From the NCBI GenBank assembly GCA_003152595.1, contig PMAM01000081.1:15661-26999 (forward strand): a stretch of DNA of 11,339 nucleotides, read 5' to 3'. The notes beneath the pieces are model-generated. The model did no database searches and was not told the origin of the DNA. It saw nothing but the letters and a program-made list of their open reading frames with translations. Every line of letters begins with the position of its first letter. The first letter of the stretch is position 1. Below, piece by piece: positions 5,340 through 11,339 of the stretch. A program made the translations under genes and the position numbers. The stretch is from Acidobacterium sp. Lineage in GTDB: Bacteria; Acidobacteriota; Terriglobia; Terriglobales; Acidobacteriaceae.

Positions 5340-5478
5340 GATCGCTGAATCCCAGACGTTCGTCTAACTCGCGCACCAGAACTAGACCACCATCGGAGGT
5401 GACCCGCGATCCCTGGAAATCCACTCTTAACGAGGGGTTGAAGGAGAGCTGAAAAGGCTGATTTTGATTCTCACCCAC
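5280..5478 (-). pseudogene. Truncated IS1380-family transposase (N-terminal fragment)
   Basis: From a GTG at 5478, with GGAGG about 10 bases upstream, the minus strand encodes LSFNPSLRVDFQGSRVTSDG, then GLVLVRELDERLGFSDLIAR and HLTDSRAKNTQLPL. This is the conserved N-terminus of IS1380-type DDE transposases, which are normally about 430-460 residues long. Homology stops after NTQLPL (near 5285), and the frame ends in VAATKQ and a stop at 5266-5268. The DDE catalytic domain is absent, so the fragment cannot transpose. The bases just beyond 5478 are probably the IS end region, but I cannot identify its terminal inverted repeat. The fragment lies antisense to the tail of the 71-aa ORF and marks a deletion or insertion scar. 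Confidence 0.85.
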
Positions 5479-5651
5479 TGGGTGTGTACCTCCGGAGCGC
5501 CTCGGTCATGTTGAAACCCGCATGAATCAAGGCTTCCAGGGGCATCATAAACTCAGTTGCTCAGATTCAAATCGGAAATGTGGGATTACACTGGGGCTCA
5601 CCGGCCTCACCAGACGCATACGTTCAAGGCCACCAACCCTTCACAGCCTTC

Positions 5652-5669
5652 GTGCAATCAATTGCAATT
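5652..5669. repeat. Att-like direct repeat, copy 1
   Basis: GTGCAATCAATTGCAATT matches 6336-6353 at 17 of 18 positions, with 13 consecutive identical bases. It contains AATCAATTGC, also found at 1191-1200 beside the integrase. The core GCAAT-CA-ATTGC is itself a short inverted repeat, as in many recombinase core sites. Confidence 0.45.
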
Positions 5670-5817
5670 CCGTCTTCTCCCCAAATCCCGATACCAAAGA
5701 GGCATATTCTGCCGCCATGCGTTCCCTGACTGTTCACGTTCCCTTTCCCCATCCGGTGACAATAGCCCTCCCAAAAGGTCCCCTGGCCGCGGTGGCGCCA
5801 ACTCAACGTGCTATGTA

Positions 5818-5852
5818 GATTCCACATGGATTCCACATGCGCTTGTGGATAA
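5818..5852 (+). repeat. Tandem GATTCCACATG plus a perfect DnaA box
   Basis: GATTCCACATG occurs twice in perfect tandem (5818-5828 and 5829-5839). Five bases later TGTGGATAA (5844-5852) is the reverse complement of the DnaA box TTATCCACA. The tandem copies resemble the box core (TCCACA). No initiator gene adjoins this copy. Confidence 0.4.
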
Positions 5853-6062
5853 CGTTCAAACGGGACTTCGTGCCCAACAAGAACGAAATCAAATGGGTTA
5901 CGCCGGTTTTCGCCCGACGTTCGCGCCATTTACAAGATGTAGATCGGTGCACATTCGGCAACTCTACACTGCTTGCCGCCGGGGGGAGCCCTGCTCTGCG
6001 CGCGTGCACGCCGCGAGCGAAGTTGTCCGCGCTGCCAATACGCATTTCCCATTGACAAATGC

Positions 6063-6260
6063 AGGCTACACATTACTTTGCGACATACCTATGCGAGTCA
6101 TCTTGTCTCGGCGAGAACTTCTCTCCAAATCGTCGGAAAGCTGCTTGGGCACACGCAGCCTCAGACGACCGCCCGATATGCGCACGTTGCAGACGAGGCG
6201 CTCCGAAACGCAACCGAGCGATTCGCTACGATTTTCGAAATGAAGTCCGAGGAGAAGTGA
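6063..6260 (+). pseudogene. C-terminal remnant of a second tyrosine recombinase
   Basis: The frame encodes LRHTYASHLVSARTSLQIVG, then KLLGHTQPQTTARYAHVADE and a tail ending KSEEK. This holds the H-x-x-R box without its usual upstream context, the GHTQ histidine and the nucleophile tyrosine of RYAH. The first catalytic arginine, the lysine and the whole N-terminal domain are missing. Upstream in the same frame the peptide is unlike any integrase, so homology begins near 6063. It differs clearly from the integrase at 1208 (GHTQPQTTARYAHV against GHATIQMTMRYAHL), so it comes from another element or subfamily. An att-like repeat lies 75 bp beyond its stop. Confidence 0.85.
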
Positions 6261-6698
6261 TTTTCGACGCGCAAAGTTCATCATTCCTGCGCTTTACGCA
6301 CTTCGACTCCCGCAGCACGGGGAGGCTTCTGTCCAGTGCAATCAATTGAAATTTTCTCCGGCCCGACTCGCGCGAGCCGTAATGTCCCACGGGATTTTGA
6401 CAGAACCGGGGCGAAGCAAAGGTGGCCGGTTCCGGTGATATGAAGCCGCGCCGGAAAACAAGGCGTCTTTCGCTAAGCTCGAAGTCGAGCTACCCGCGTC
6501 CCACTCCAGGCCCGGGGCCGATTACTTCCGTATAGCCGACCAACCAGATATTACGGAACCCATGCCCGTTTGCCGATACCTATCCTGCTTTTCCCACCCA
6601 AATCACTCTCTCGATGAGCGCATTGGCCTGAAGTCTTCAATCCAGACGAGGCAGCTAGATTTCCCGCGCAGACTCGCTCGCATTTTCGTTCGAGTTGA
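6261..6698. other. About 440 bp without a recognisable gene
   Basis: No frame gives a convincing product. A short ORF starting at an ATG near 6440 (MKPRRKTRRLSLSSK) is basic and serine-rich and has no good ribosome site. The stretch contains the second att-like repeat (6336-6353) and leads into the promoter region of the PD40 gene. Confidence 0.55.
6336..6353. repeat. Att-like direct repeat, copy 2
   Basis: GTGCAATCAATTGAAATT is the partner of 5652-5669, with one mismatch in 18. The two copies bracket 666 bp that contain the recombinase remnant. If copy 2 is the outermost right end, chromosome resumes here. Confidence 0.45.
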
Positions 6699-6744
6699 TT
6701 GACAGCAGTATGTCAAGACGATACGAGATTCGCCGCGATATACT
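6699..6744 (+). promoter_or_regulatory. Possible promoter/operator of the PD40 gene
   Basis: TTGACA-gcagta-TGTCAA (6699-6716) is an inverted repeat whose left arm is a perfect -35 hexamer; TACGAG at 6722 would be a weak -10 at 17 bp. TATACT (6739-6744) is a better -10, but it lies only 6 bp before the ATG and lacks a -35, so using it would give a leaderless mRNA. There is no Shine-Dalgarno before the ATG. Confidence 0.35.
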
Positions 6745-6750
6745 CCCGGG

Positions 6751-8592
6751 ATGCGTTCATTTCTGATTGCTGTCACCGGCCTCATGTTGCTGGGGGCCCA
6801 GGGACCCGGTGCACAAACCATCGCGTTCAACCGCGTGGAAGTTGGCCAGCCTGAGATTTTCGTGGCTGCATCCGATGGGAGCAACGAACATCCTCTGCTT
6901 CCTAACCCCGATCGTGACTATGACGCAATCTGGTCTCCGGACGGCAAATCGATCGTGTTCACGTCCGAGCGAAATGGATCCGCAGATCTTTTTCAGGTGA
7001 AACCCGATGGCAGCGGACTCAAGGCGTTGACAACAGATCCGGCGTATGACGATCAGGCTGCATTCTCGCCCGATGGTCAAAAACTCGTGTTCGTCAGCAC
7101 GCGCGACGGCGGGAACGCAAATCTCTGGATCCTGGATCTGACGTCCCGCCGCATCCAGCGGCTCACCACAGGCGCAGGCGGAGATTTTCGACCGTCATGG
7201 TCTCATGACGGAAAATGGATTGCGTTCTCGTCAGGACGCGGAAAACCTATGCCGTTCAGTGAGGGCCGGTGGGAGCGCCTTCAACTGGCCGATCTTTACA
7301 TCGTGCATCCTGACGGCTCTGGTCTGAAGAAGGTCCCCGGGAACCAGGATTTCTGTGGAAGTCCAAAGTGGAAGGGAGACAGTCGTCACTTGGTGGCGTA
7401 CTGCATGACTGCCCAACAAACGCTCGCAAACCGGATCGCAAATCCTGGCCCGGGCAACGACACTCGCCTTATGTCAGTTGATACGATGACAGGCGCATCC
7501 ACCGAAATGCCTGCTGTCGGCGTGAAGATCAATCCGTCTCCCCTTGACCAGAACGAGATCGGCTACATACGCAAGGACACGCCGGATGCCGGCATTTATT
7601 ATCTGAGCGGCCGGCGGGGTCCACGAGGCCCCATCCGAACGGCGTCGTGGTCGCCCGACGGAAATCTCGTCGTCTTTCACAAACGTGTTCCAGGCACGCC
7701 AGTGCCCTTGCGAAAGGCTTTCAGCGGGGATTCGAACTACGAACTGCAAATCGCGAGCGGCGGCACTCTTCCATCGTTCAATCGGTCGGGGACACAGTTC
7801 ATAACAACCGGTTTCCCGAATGGCCGTGCAAGCCTCTCTGCTATCACCGTGACTACGGTGGCGACAGGCGCAGCACAAGTCGTTTACCAAGACAAGACCA
7901 GCAATGCACTGGCGGGGTCGTGGTCATCCGACGGCCGCAAGATCATCTTCGGCATTGGTGAGTTTGCGGCGTTTTTTGATGGCTTCCATTCTGAGTTTTT
8001 GAAACCGGGCGATCGCATCGAGGGCGGGGCCAAGGTGGCACTCGTCAATGCAGATGGAACCGGATTTCAAGAACTCACAAGCGGCGCGGGCAATAATGCG
8101 TTCCCGTCATTCTCTCCCGATGGAAAACGCTTCGTCTATCGGACGTTCAGCCGCGAAGATAACGGTCTACGCATTATGGACCTGGACACAAGGGCCGTGA
8201 CAAACCTCACCGATGGATATGACAATTTTCCACTGTGGTCTCCACGCGGAGACCTCATCATGTTTGCGCGCCTGTCTGGAGGAACGTACGACGTTTACAC
8301 GATCAAGCCCGATGGCAGCTCTCTGAGACGCCTGACGAATGGGAAAGGCAATGACGCGCACATGGCATGGTCGCCTGATGGTGAGTATATTGCATTCGCA
8401 AGTTCAAGGATGGGTTTCAAGGATGAAGCAGCGTACACGGATGCGCCTCAACCGTACGGCGAGATCTTTGTAATGCGCTTCGACGGCACCGGCGTCGAGC
8501 AACTCACCGATAACCAATGGGAGGACGGTGCACCTGGGTGGCGGGGAGTTCCAGTGCGCCAGGTCGCAAGCGGGTCGCTGACAGCGCGGTAG
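6751..8592 (+). CDS. Secreted TolB-like PD40 beta-propeller protein, 613 aa
   Basis: The start is the ATG at 6751. It begins with a signal peptide (MRSFLIAVTGLMLLGAQGPGAQ, cleavage likely after residue 22), so the protein is exported to the periplasm or beyond. About ten PD40/WD40-like blades follow, each with a W/F-S-x-DG core: residues 61, 105, 150, 207 (degenerate), 300, 343 (degenerate), 391, 454, 496 and 540. Blade-end signatures such as KPDGSGLKALT and NADGTGFQELT recur. The number suggests two propellers or one large one. There is no peptidase or amidohydrolase domain, so it is a stand-alone propeller, probably a binding or scaffold protein rather than an enzyme. TolB itself is about 430 residues and sits beside tol and pal genes; neither holds here, so it should not be called tolB. 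It appears monocistronic and intact. Confidence 0.9.
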   Translation: MRSFLIAVTGLMLLGAQGPGAQTIAFNRVEVGQPEIFVAASDGSNEHPLLPNPDRDYDAIWSPDGKSIVFTSERNGSADLFQVKPDGSGLKALTTDPAYDDQAAFSPDGQKLVFVSTRDGGNANLWILDLTSRRIQRLTTGAGGDFRPSWSHDGKWIAFSSGRGKPMPFSEGRWERLQLADLYIVHPDGSGLKKVPGNQDFCGSPKWKGDSRHLVAYCMTAQQTLANRIANPGPGNDTRLMSVDTMTGASTEMPAVGVKINPSPLDQNEIGYIRKDTPDAGIYYLSGRRGPRGPIRTASWSPDGNLVVFHKRVPGTPVPLRKAFSGDSNYELQIASGGTLPSFNRSGTQFITTGFPNGRASLSAITVTTVATGAAQVVYQDKTSNALAGSWSSDGRKIIFGIGEFAAFFDGFHSEFLKPGDRIEGGAKVALVNADGTGFQELTSGAGNNAFPSFSPDGKRFVYRTFSREDNGLRIMDLDTRAVTNLTDGYDNFPLWSPRGDLIMFARLSGGTYDVYTIKPDGSSLRRLTNGKGNDAHMAWSPDGEYIAFASSRMGFKDEAAYTDAPQPYGEIFVMRFDGTGVEQLTDNQWEDGAPGWRGVPVRQVASGSLTAR

Positions 8593-9311
8593 GAACACGT
8601 CTGATGTGTGACGGACCGGAATGCGCCTTTCGGAAGCGATCCCAAACGGTCCACAACGAATGACAAATCGCCGATGCACTCGTCGACGGCCGATGTTGAA
8701 GTTGATCCGCGAGTTTCTGCGCCTCACTCGCCTCGCAGCGGATCATGGCAAAGCGCCGCGTAGACGGCGGATAGTTCTCGTTTACATATTTGACGCGGTT
8801 GCCGATTTCTTGTTGGTTTATGAGTCGTTAAACTCATCGCCGGAGCGGTTGGCGCACATTCGGAGCGATTCGTACCAGGCTGCGAACGATAGTGTGGGGT
8901 TAAAAGTGGGGGCGTCATTTGAATGCCAAAGCAGGCTGCGCCGCTCCCGCACAACCCTCTGCTCCCAAAGCATAACAGGCGATTTGTTGAATATTGTTGA
9001 AATCTCGTGATCGCAAGCCGTTTGGATGGAGCTATTTAGCTCGACCGGACCAGGCATGTTGCATCTTGTGGCTCTTTGGTGCACTGACCGCTACAAAATC
9101 GACTACACGCGAGTGGTTTTCCGCGCTACTTCCGTATTGGCGACCACACTCTCAGAACCCCTCAATTAGTGCTTTGGCCTGTTGGCAACAGTTGACAATT
9201 CCCGCTGCGGAAGCTCGCCGGACTGTGGCCGATTTCTCGTTCCTGACCGGGAATCAGCACTAGCGGGTCGGCGGCCGTCGGACATTGCGGCTCGCATCCG
9301 TTTGTCGACCT
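8593..9311. other. About 720 bp with no convincing gene
   Basis: The longest frame (8621-9010, plus) gives a 129-residue arginine-rich peptide with no ribosome site, no family resemblance and no clear codon bias, so I did not call it. Minus-strand frames are similar. A small inverted repeat ATGAGT-cgttaa-ACTCAT lies at 8820-8837. The stretch could be a decayed gene or the shared downstream region of two convergent genes. Confidence 0.55.
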
Positions 9312-9809
9312 CTACGGCTGCACATCCCGTTCCGGAAACATGAAAACAAGCAGCACGATTCCAACGATTGTGAAAACGCGAAAGGCGGTTTCCTCGCCGT
9401 TCCACGCGTGCGACTGCCACATGAGGAACCATTCCCCCCCAACTGAGATGAACGCCACCAGCCACATGAGGAGCGATAGTGTCAGCGCGACTATGGGTAT
9501 TCGCTTGGCCGCTTCAAATTTCGTGGCCGGACACCGGATGGCGCGTGATAGCGCCACGCAGCCCGACCACAGCAAAATCGCCGTTACGATCTCCCACACA
9601 ATAATGGCGATGTAAAACGAATAGTCGGCGGATGATGACGTGAGCGCCCGCCACATTCCGTGGTTACCGGGAAAGGTTGTGTCCATCATGAGGACGTGGC
9701 GTACAAGCTGGTAATTCGAGTTGAAATCAGTCAGATTGTTGAACACGACGAACGAGTAGAAAAAAGCGACTCCTGCAAGGAGCAACAGCTTCGCGGTTCG
9801 CGTGATCAC
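9312..9809 (-). CDS. DUF2165 family small integral membrane protein, 165 aa
   Basis: The start is the GTG at 9809, with AGGGAG (9822-9817 on the minus strand) 7 bases upstream. The sequence has the hallmarks of DUF2165: FYSFVVFNNLTDFNSNYQLV after the first helix, then the loop HVLMMDTTFPGNHGMWRALT, and VGGEWFLMWQSHAWNGEETA before the last helix. Four membrane helices are expected, at about residues 5-25, 64-84, 106-124 and 143-158. The length matches the family. It is an inner-membrane protein of unknown function. No operon partner is seen: the minus-strand neighbour upstream is a decayed Crp/Fnr fragment over 350 bp away, and the PD40 gene converges from the other side. The gene appears intact. 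Confidence 0.9.
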   Translation of the reverse strand: MITRTAKLLLLAGVAFFYSFVVFNNLTDFNSNYQLVRHVLMMDTTFPGNHGMWRALTSSSADYSFYIAIIVWEIVTAILLWSGCVALSRAIRCPATKFEAAKRIPIVALTLSLLMWLVAFISVGGEWFLMWQSHAWNGEETAFRVFTIVGIVLLVFMFPERDVQP

Positions 9810-10057
9810 TTTCTGTCTCCCTGGATTGGAACTGAAGCAAGGTCGTCGGGGTTCATGCTAACTTGCAGTCCCGAACGATTCAACGACAGACTTCTCGCAA
9901 AACCGGCCCAGCAACGGCTTCTGAGCTCGTGTCCGATGTCGGTGAGTGCTAAATCGCCAATGCACTCATTGAAGTGCTGAGGAATTCCAGATCTTCCTGG
10001 TTGTGGATGGTTACAGGCCGGTTCCTGCGATACTGCCCGTAGAGGTTTTCAAAACAC
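9810..10057. other. Intergenic region with no recognised gene
   Basis: This region contains the presumed promoter of the DUF2165 gene on the minus strand and nothing I can assign. GAGTGC (about 9943) and GCACTC (about 9961) form a small inverted repeat. No frame yields a recognisable product. Confidence 0.5.
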
Positions 10058-10165
10058 ATGCTTTCCAACCATTTTTGGGACGGATTCCTGATGGGCGCGT
10101 TCTTGGTCCTCGGCGTATTCCTGGTGGCGAATCTGTTGAAACGTGCTCGCGCGAAGAGGGAATAG
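10058..10165 (+). CDS. Possible single-pass membrane peptide, 35 aa
   Basis: ATG at 10058 to TAG at 10163-10165 encodes MLSNHFWDGFLMGAFLVLGV followed by FLVANLLKRARAKRE. It has one hydrophobic helix of about 17 residues with a strongly basic C-terminal end (KRARAKRE), so by the positive-inside rule the C-terminus should be cytoplasmic. The clean layout of polar start, helix, basic tail and stop is unusual for random GC-rich DNA. The ribosome site is weak: AGAGG at 10041-10045 is 12 bases from the ATG. It lies just past the point where the Crp/Fnr remnant on the other strand loses homology. No family is recognised. Confidence 0.4.
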   Translation: MLSNHFWDGFLMGAFLVLGVFLVANLLKRARAKRE

Positions 10166-10397
10166 TGGACGTGTATTCAATCAACCCCAGCTTGCGAAAC
10201 CGATTCATGAAGAAGCTGACGCGGGACCGGGTAGTGCCGATCATTTCCGCCAGGGTTTCCTGCGTGATCGGCGGGATCTGCGGTTCCGGTTCACCTGGCA
10301 TACCAAATTCCGCCATCAGCAGGAGAATTCTCGCCAGACGCTTCTCACTGGAGTTGAAGAGCTGATCGACAAGATCGGCCTGGGTTCGCATGCTCAA
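10166..10397 (-). pseudogene. Decayed Crp/Fnr regulator, HTH fragment
   Basis: The minus strand encodes SMRTQADLVDQLFNSSEKRL, ARILLLMAEFG, then ITQETLAEMIGTTRSRVSFF and MNRFRKLGLIEY, the C-terminal winged HTH domain of a Crp/Fnr-family regulator. By eye it matches the gene at 10675 at roughly four of five bases over about 230 bp, so the two are diverged copies. The cyclic-nucleotide-binding N-terminal domain is absent: homology stops just before SMRT (near 10397). The last strand is lost too: after LIEY the DNA reads TSTIPSSREH instead of the expected NGGGIHVHKSLLNVVL. A continuing frame to 10011 exists but is unrelated to the family. It is not expected to function. Confidence 0.85.
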
Positions 10398-10493
10398 CAC
10401 GCGTCATAGGGACTCATACCATGCTTCCTCTCTGCGGCAATCCATTTGGCGAACACTGTTCGGTTGGCGCCGGAGATTCTCCTGAAGCTTAAC

Positions 10494-10724
10494 TCACCAC
10501 CTCACGAGCAGGGCCTTGCACCGAGGGTCTTCCACCTCAATCTCCAGTTTCCTGCACCGAGGGTCCTCAATCTCAATCTCAAGCACCACACCACGGAGCA
10601 AGCTACTGCACCGAGGATCTTCCATCTCAATCGTCACACCACGGAGCAAGCTACTGCACCGAGGATCTTCCGTTCTAACCGCCGCGATCTTGCACCGAGG
10701 ATCTTCCATCTGAGTCTCCATCAT
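10494..10724 (-). CDS. EDPRC-repeat small ORF, 76 aa, unrecognised
   Basis: The minus strand from the ATG at 10724 encodes five EDPRC motifs at residues 7, 19, 35, 53 and 65, each followed by a short linker mixing hydrophobic and basic residues (KIAAVR, SSLLRG twice, RKLEIEV, KALLVRW). There is one cysteine per repeat and no signal peptide or membrane helix. Among the five units the only differences inside the motif are GAA/GAG and GAC/GAT, all synonymous. A weak AGGAA lies about 10 bases before the start. The start overlaps the 3' end of the Crp/Fnr gene by 50 bp on the same strand, so it could be translated from that mRNA. The opposite strand is also open (LHRGSS repeats), so the coding strand is not certain. 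No known family is recognised. Confidence 0.4.
   Translation of the reverse strand: MMETQMEDPRCKIAAVRTEDPRCSSLLRGVTIEMEDPRCSSLLRGVVLEIEIEDPRCRKLEIEVEDPRCKALLVRW
10518..10710. repeat. Five GCACCGAGG repeats phased in multiples of three
   Basis: GCACCGAGG(G/A)TC begins at 10518, 10554, 10608, 10656 and 10692, intervals of 36, 54, 48 and 36 bp. A 37-bp block is exactly duplicated at 10587-10623 and 10635-10671. Units are too irregular and too close for CRISPR. All spacings keep one reading frame open. Confidence 0.9.
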
Positions 10725-11339
10725 TGGGCAGAGTTCCTGGCCCCAATTGCGTGGATTGCGTCATGGCCGCCACCAATCCCGTGTCGCCGCAGGATTCAGC
10801 CGCGGGAAACCCGCCTGAGCCGCGCCCCCCATTGCCCTCGGGCAATGCTTCAGGGGTATCCGCGACAGTAGCGTCTGCAGCTCCGGCCTCGGGCAATTGA
10901 TCGAGCAGCACCACATTGAGCAGGGACTTGTGGACGTGGATGCCGCCGCCGTTGTACTCAATGAATCCGAGCTTGCGAAAGCGATTCATGAAGAAGCTGA
11001 CGCGGGAGCGGGTGGTGCCGACCATCTCCGCCAGAGTTTCCTGCGAGATCTTCGGGATCAGGGATTCAGGTTGACCCGGCTTGGCAAACTGCGCCATCAA
11101 CAGAAGAATCCGGGCCAGGCGCTTTTCGCTCGAGTTGAAAAGCTGGTCTACAAGGTCGGCCTGGATGCGCATGCTCCGTGCCAGCAGAAACGACAGGAAC
11201 CGGTCGGAGAAGGCAGGCTCTTCGTGCATCACGCGAATCATCTCCCCCCTCTCGATGCTGAGGGCCGTACAAGGAGTGATGGCAGTAGCGGTTGCCATTC
11301 TGAGCCCCGGCACTGCAGCGAGGCACTCCTCTCCGACGA
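10675..11339 (-). CDS. Crp/Fnr family transcriptional regulator, 5' end outside the window
   Basis: The frame is open to the window edge; 220 residues are visible and the start lies beyond 11339. The visible N-terminal part (VGEECLAA, then ATAITPCTALSIERGEMIRV) is the end of the cyclic-nucleotide-binding beta roll. RSMRIQADLVDQLFNSSEKR is the dimer helix and the start of the HTH domain, and ISQETLAEMVGTTRSRVSFF with MNRFRKLGFIEYNGG is the winged HTH. Family proteins usually end soon after HKSLLNVVL; here a low-complexity tail of about 75 residues rich in G, A, D and S follows, overlapping the EDPRC ORF. The tail may be a late stop after loss of the original one, or a real extension. The effector cannot be told without the N-terminus. 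A decayed copy lies at 10166-10397. Confidence 0.9.
   Translation of the reverse strand, partial: VGEECLAAVPGLRMATATAITPCTALSIERGEMIRVMHEEPAFSDRFLSFLLARSMRIQADLVDQLFNSSEKRLARILLLMAQFAKPGQPESLIPKISQETLAEMVGTTRSRVSFFMNRFRKLGFIEYNGGGIHVHKSLLNVVLLDQLPEAGAADATVADTPEALPEGNGGRGSGGFPAAESCGDTGLVAAMTQSTQLGPGTLPNDGDSDGRSSVQDRGG

Larger units (their letters stand above)
5479..6062. other. About 580 bp with no recognisable gene
   Basis: Several frames are open here, including long ones on both strands, but none has a ribosome site with a recognisable product, and the predicted peptides are rich in R, S, P and H as expected for non-coding GC-rich DNA. The left end probably includes the IS1380 end. The stretch contains an att-like repeat (5652-5669) and a DnaA-box-like cluster (5818-5852). 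Confidence 0.6.

Noticed and set aside
5557..6243. 228-codon plus-strand frame
   Set aside because: It runs out of frame through the recognised recombinase remnant and has no ribosome site or recognisable domain.
8621..9010. 129-codon plus-strand frame after the PD40 gene
   Set aside because: There is no Shine-Dalgarno, no recognisable family and no codon bias distinct from random GC-rich sequence.
10518..10710. CRISPR array
   Set aside because: The repeats are only about 16-20 bp, irregularly spaced, with intervening sequence that is itself repeated, and no cas gene is in the window.
10446..10871. 141-codon plus-strand frame through the repeat block (APRIF repeats)
   Set aside because: Core differences between units change amino acids in this frame (V/I, F/L), unlike the other two open frames, and the rest is antisense to the Crp/Fnr tail.

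Overview
The window is GC-rich bacterial chromosome holding a small integrated element and patches of decayed DNA. The mix of genes (DUF5996, a lone UBP zinc finger, a secreted PD40 beta-propeller, DUF2165, Crp/Fnr regulators, IS1380-type transposase debris) would suit an Acidobacteriota-like soil bacterium. That is an inference from gene content and style; no 16S or other marker is present.

Layout. 1-1182 is ordinary chromosome: the 3' part of a DUF5996 gene, a UBP zinc-finger gene, and tRNA-Leu(UAG) on the minus strand. 1191 to about 5650 (or 6350) looks like an integrative element. It carries a complete tyrosine integrase (minus) that diverges from a plus-strand module: an excisionase-like HTH protein, an overlapping unrecognised 236-residue protein, a possible 10-codon minicistron coupled to a 61-residue ORF, a probable terminator, then a separately promoted 369-residue winged-helix protein that resembles replication initiators. 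Two tandem 23/24-bp palindromic repeats, followed by an AT-rich tract, lie inside this last gene, in the arrangement of the phage lambda origin within gene O. No capsid, conjugation or lysis gene is visible, so the element looks like a minimal integrating replicon or phage satellite.

The right side of the element is damaged. A small ORF runs into a truncated IS1380-type transposase, followed by about 580 bp without a gene and the C-terminal fragment of a second tyrosine recombinase. The 9-bp sequence AATCAATTG occurs next to the integrase end (1191), at 5656 and at 6340, and the last two copies sit in a longer 17/18 match. These may be attachment-site repeats of one or two tandemly inserted elements.

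6261-11339 is chromosome again: a large secreted PD40/TolB-like propeller protein, about 720 bp with no convincing gene, a four-helix DUF2165 membrane protein (minus), a possible 35-residue membrane peptide, a decayed Crp/Fnr HTH fragment, a repeat block, and a Crp/Fnr regulator cut by the window edge. The repeat block encodes five EDPRC motifs on the minus strand. It is phased in multiples of three bases, and its core variation is synonymous. I do not recognise it.
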